Shown in pieces: positions 5,647 to 7,002 of a stretch of DNA of 7,002 nucleotides. The first letter of the stretch is position 1. Every line of letters begins with the position of its first letter. Source of the DNA: Candidatus Woesearchaeota archaeon. Lineage in GTDB: Archaea; Nanobdellota; Nanobdellia; Woesearchaeales; WALR01. The translations under genes and the position numbers were made by a program. The notes beneath the pieces were generated by a model that saw nothing but the letters and a program-made list of their open reading frames with translations, was not told the origin of the DNA and did not search any database. Location of the stretch: contig WALR01000127.1 in assembly GCA_015522765.1 (NCBI GenBank), forward strand, positions 1 to 7,002, written 5' to 3'.

Positions 5647-7002
5647 TCTGCCTCTGAATCTTCTTCATCCGGTTTAGCTATTGACGCCAGCTCCTCGTCG
5701 TAATCAGTGTTTTTCGAGGGGTCGAATCCTACATTTTCCAGCGCCCCCCTCCTCTTCTCAAGTATCTCCCTTAAGAGCTCCTCTGCCCTCACCCTCTCCT
5801 GCTCCCTCAGCCCTATTATCTCTGCAAGCGCCTCTCCGACATGTGGGAGGTACTTTTCTATGTAGCTCCTCTTCTTTACCTCGTCCCCGACCCTCCTCTT
5901 CTTCCTTATGTAGCCGCCGAGCTTTCTCCCGCACTCCTGAAGTGCAAGCTTAACCTCCTTTATTATCTCAGGGTAGTGGGCTACCGCCTCCTTGCTCTCG
6001 CTTGTGAAGGGGACCCATACGCTTGCCATGTGAACGATGATTGTTAGCGGGCCGACGGGAAGAGAGCCCTGGGGCTGGTTGAGCCCGTAGTTCCTCCAGG
6101 AAATGGATGACGCCGCCTGGGTGATTGCACATCCGCCCTGCTGGTAGAGCAGGGGCACCCTGTTCGCAAACCTCATGAGCCTTGCCTTCTGGTCTGCCGG
6201 CTGCGCCCCGCCATAGGCGATTGCCACCTCGATGACAAAGGGGTTTCCCCTGTAAACTGCCGGCGGCCTAGAGACAGAGGCATAAAATTCCGCATTAATC
6301 TCCTTCCTTAATCCCTTCTCGAGCAGCTCTGATGTTATCGGTGAGATGCAGTCGCTTGGAGGGGCTATTATCTTTGTTCTCCTTATGCCCTCCATGAGTT
6401 TCTCGACCATCTCCCTGCTCATGCTCCTCGGCTTTGTTGTCGGGAGCAGCGCGGCATTCTCGCATATCTGGTTTGCCGTCCCGGAGCCGACCCTTGTGAA
6501 CTCTGTTGTTAGGAAGCTGTGGAGGGTCCTTGCCTTTGTCCACCTGAGCATGTTCATGAGGAAGCCCAGCTCCACGCCGTATGGGTGCGGCTTTATCTCA
6601 ACAGGCGCCCTTGGAAGCCTGTCGGTTGCCCTCGCGAATATCACCTGCTCCGCCTTCGGGTTCGTGTAGATTAGGGTGACATGGGGATTGACTATCGCTG
6701 TCTCCTTGAGGTATTCGTCAACGCTCTGGAGCCCCTTCTGGTAGACCGCTTCAAGGTCCATCTCTATCCTTACTCCGTGCTCCTTCTCCCAGAAGACTAT
6801 CTCTTCCTTCAGTATCTTCGGGGCGTTCCTCTGGGTGTCTATCCTCAGCTCGTAGTAGTGCGCCGGCCTGTCAGGGGATATCCTTGACTTTATCTTGACT
6901 GCCCTCCCCGTAGTAATCTGGGAGTAGAGCACTGCCGCGCTTATCCCTATCCCCTGCTGGCCCCTGCTCTGGCTGAGCTTGAAGAACTTGCTCCCGTAGA
7001 GG
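5643..7002 (-). CDS. top6B: DNA topoisomerase VI subunit B, N-terminus cut by window edge
   Basis: Subunit B is the ATPase of topoisomerase VI; ATP-driven dimerisation controls strand passage by subunit A. The reading frame stays open to the right edge, so the gene is partial: 452 residues are visible and roughly the first 80-100 are missing. Visible residues 3-6 (GSKF) and 12-23 (SRGQQGIGISAA) form the glycine-rich ATP lid and binding motif of the GHKL fold. The GTG at 6930-6932 is an internal valine right after this motif, not a start. An H2TH-like region covers about 140-215 and the transducer domain about 245-365. TSESKEA (333-339) contains Lys337, probably the switch lysine that contacts the ATP gamma phosphate. 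The long charged helix at about 385-420 is followed by an acidic tail. There is no C-terminal Ig-like domain as in some euryarchaeal versions. The gene ends in tandem TGA codons, the first overlapping the top6A ATG. Confidence 0.95.
   Translation of the reverse strand, partial: LYGSKFFKLSQSRGQQGIGISAAVLYSQITTGRAVKIKSRISPDRPAHYYELRIDTQRNAPKILKEEIVFWEKEHGVRIEMDLEAVYQKGLQSVDEYLKETAIVNPHVTLIYTNPKAEQVIFARATDRLPRAPVEIKPHPYGVELGFLMNMLRWTKARTLHSFLTTEFTRVGSGTANQICENAALLPTTKPRSMSREMVEKLMEGIRRTKIIAPPSDCISPITSELLEKGLRKEINAEFYASVSRPPAVYRGNPFVIEVAIAYGGAQPADQKARLMRFANRVPLLYQQGGCAITQAASSISWRNYGLNQPQGSLPVGPLTIIVHMASVWVPFTSESKEAVAHYPEIIKEVKLALQECGRKLGGYIRKKRRVGDEVKKRSYIEKYLPHVGEALAEIIGLREQERVRAEELLREILEKRRGALENVGFDPSKNTDYDEELASIAKPDEEDSEAE
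5651..5655 (-). promoter_or_regulatory. Weak ribosome binding site for top6A inside top6B
   Basis: AGAGG on the minus strand lies four bases before the first top6A ATG (5646) and seven before the second (5643). The spacing favours the second ATG, though translational coupling through the ATGA overlap would allow the first. Confidence 0.4.

Noticed and set aside
6930..6932. GTG as the start codon of top6B
   Set aside because: The frame stays open upstream to the window edge and encodes the conserved GSKF and SRGQQGIGISAA motifs, so this GTG is an internal valine.
1..7002. A defence, mobile-element or other novel multi-gene system
   Set aside because: Apart from the first gene, every coding region belongs to a known housekeeping or widespread family. 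There are no direct repeats, integrase, transposase, CRISPR repeats or toxin-antitoxin pair.

Overview
The window looks like a compact stretch of archaeal chromosome. Both subunits of DNA topoisomerase VI are present, along with an archaeal-type tryptophanyl-tRNA synthetase and an FtsZ. The short intergenic gaps hold A-rich BRE plus TATA-like boxes about 25-40 bases before start codons. Arginine is often AGG and isoleucine often ATA. A euryarchaeal or DPANN-grade archaeon fits, but I cannot place it further from 7 kb. Genes fill nearly everything; no gap is longer than about 110 bases.

Layout, left to right. Positions 22-450 (+) encode an unrecognised 142-residue protein. It ends base-to-base against the convergent trpS (451-1542, -). 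A 106-base divergent promoter region (1543-1648) separates trpS from an ftsZ-like gene (1649-2665, +). That gene runs 32 bases into the 3' end of a convergent 2,3-BPG-dependent phosphoglycerate mutase (2634-3359, -). Next on the minus strand are a radical SAM enzyme of the AmmeMemoRadiSam family (3417-4469) and topoisomerase VI subunit A (4525-5646). Last is topoisomerase VI subunit B (5643-7002), cut at its N-terminus by the right edge. The B and A genes share an ATGA overlap and are surely co-transcribed. The radical SAM and mutase genes each have their own promoter-like box in the short gap before them.

Most of the content is housekeeping: translation, division, glycolysis and DNA topology. 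I found no convincing new multi-gene system, phage, CRISPR array, insertion sequence or RNA gene. The points worth a second look are the FtsZ-like protein (altered nucleotide-binding signature and no C-terminal tail), the antisense 3' overlaps and shared terminator sequence, the orphan AT-rich first gene, and unusual residues in the TrpRS HIGH motif and the Top6A Toprim DxD motif.
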